From positions 1 through 6,486 of the forward strand of contig CAJUCM010000043.1 in NCBI GenBank assembly GCA_910585235.1: a stretch of DNA of 6,486 nucleotides, given 5' to 3'. Under the pieces are notes generated by a model. That model had not been told where the DNA came from. It saw nothing but the letters and a program-made list of their open reading frames with translations, and ran no database searches. The DNA comes from an uncultured Christensenella sp. Its GTDB lineage: Bacteria; Bacillota; Clostridia; Christensenellales; Borkfalkiaceae. This document shows, piece by piece, positions 6,215 through 6,486 of this stretch. Position numbers and translations under genes: made by a program. Within the stretch, counting starts at the first letter, position 1. Each line of letters starts with the position of its first letter.

Positions 6215-6388
6215 TCCCTCCTTATGTACTTCCCCGTCTAAGTTTCGGCAAAAAAGAAATATTTATGTATCGGATCAAAAACGGGAAAATATGTACAGAT
6301 TTTTAACGGGTTTCTATATGTTTTCCCTTTCGGAATATTTTCAAACCGAAAAGTCGGATAAATTTTTCAGAAAACCGTGTAAGAATAC
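6215..6388. other. Divergent intergenic region between sigG and tRNA-Val promoter
   Basis: AT-rich spacer without a credible gene. Apart from the sigG ribosome binding site at 6217-6223 it holds two adjacent inverted repeats: GGGAAAA (6283-6289) with TTTTCCC (6321-6327), and TTTCGG (6328-6333) with CCGAAA (6346-6351). Neither is followed by a proper T-run for sigG or the tRNA, so they are not called terminators. The sigG promoter must lie here, but no clear sigma-F/sigma-G or sigma-A match on the minus strand could be assigned. Confidence 0.5.
6217..6223 (-). promoter_or_regulatory. Strong ribosome binding site deciding the sigG start
   Basis: AAGGAGG on the minus strand, an almost full match to the anti-Shine-Dalgarno sequence. 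Spacing is 8 bases to the ATG at 6208 and only 2 bases to the ATG at 6214. The first is optimal and the second nearly unusable, so the protein should begin MLQKVVICG rather than MDMLQKVV. Confidence 0.75.
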
Positions 6389-6417
6389 TTGACAATCAAA
6401 TTATTTTAGAATATGAT
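6389..6417 (+). promoter_or_regulatory. Sigma-A promoter of tRNA-Val
   Basis: A perfect -35 TTGACA (6389-6394), a 17-base spacer and -10 TATGAT (6412-6417) give a near-consensus housekeeping promoter. Transcription would start around 6424, some 9 bases before the mature tRNA. Strength and placement fit a stable RNA gene or the head of a tRNA cluster continuing to the right. Confidence 0.85.
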
Positions 6418-6432
6418 AATAGCGTTGTCCAC

Positions 6433-6486
<54 letters not shown>

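Noticed and set aside
6215..6388. Sigma-F or sigma-G promoter for sigG
   Set aside because: GTACA- and CATA-like elements occur on the minus strand, but none pair with correct spacing to a second element, so no site is called.

Overview
The window looks like chromosomal DNA from an endospore-forming member of the Bacillota, most likely a Clostridia-class gut-type lineage. This rests on an unmistakable forespore sigma factor SigG, strong AGGAGG-type ribosome binding sites, Bacillota-style sigma-A promoters and a SipW/TasA-type secretion cassette. No species can be named from the sequence alone. Coding density is high and no gene-free stretch exceeds about 220 bases. All protein genes are on the minus strand; only the tRNA at the right edge is on the plus strand.

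Right part (about 5389-6486): sigG, encoding the late forespore sigma factor, is transcribed leftward and ends in a clear intrinsic terminator. It is divergent from a tRNA-Val(GAC) gene that is cut by the window end and has a near-perfect sigma-A promoter. SigG therefore stands alone here, without the spoIIGA-sigE genes that often precede it.

Left part (1-5369): right after the sigG terminator lies a good sigma-A promoter (TTGCAA, 18-base spacer, extended -10 TGTTATAAT). It drives what looks like one operon of at least five genes with gaps of 24, 63, 31 and 38 bases. In transcription order these are: (1) a membrane-anchored degenerate GGDEF-EAL protein; (2) a membrane-anchored extracytoplasmic protein; (3) a secreted TasA-like protein with a SipW-type signal peptide (TFAWFS); (4) a SipW/ER-type signal peptidase I; (5) a membrane-anchored AAA+ ATPase of the McrB/AAA_5 type, which runs off the left edge. 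The two exported proteins share a C-terminal WLEGxDxxC motif.

Reading of the system (inference): proteins 2-4 resemble in organisation the Bacillus tapA-sipW-tasA matrix-fibre operon, but the second exported protein is anchored rather than clearly TapA-like. The unusual parts are the two extra inner-membrane modules, a probable c-di-GMP sensor pseudo-enzyme at the start and a McrB-type AAA+ motor at the end. Together they suggest a c-di-GMP-tuned, ATPase-assisted system for making or remodelling a surface fibre or envelope structure. That combination is the candidate novelty of this window.
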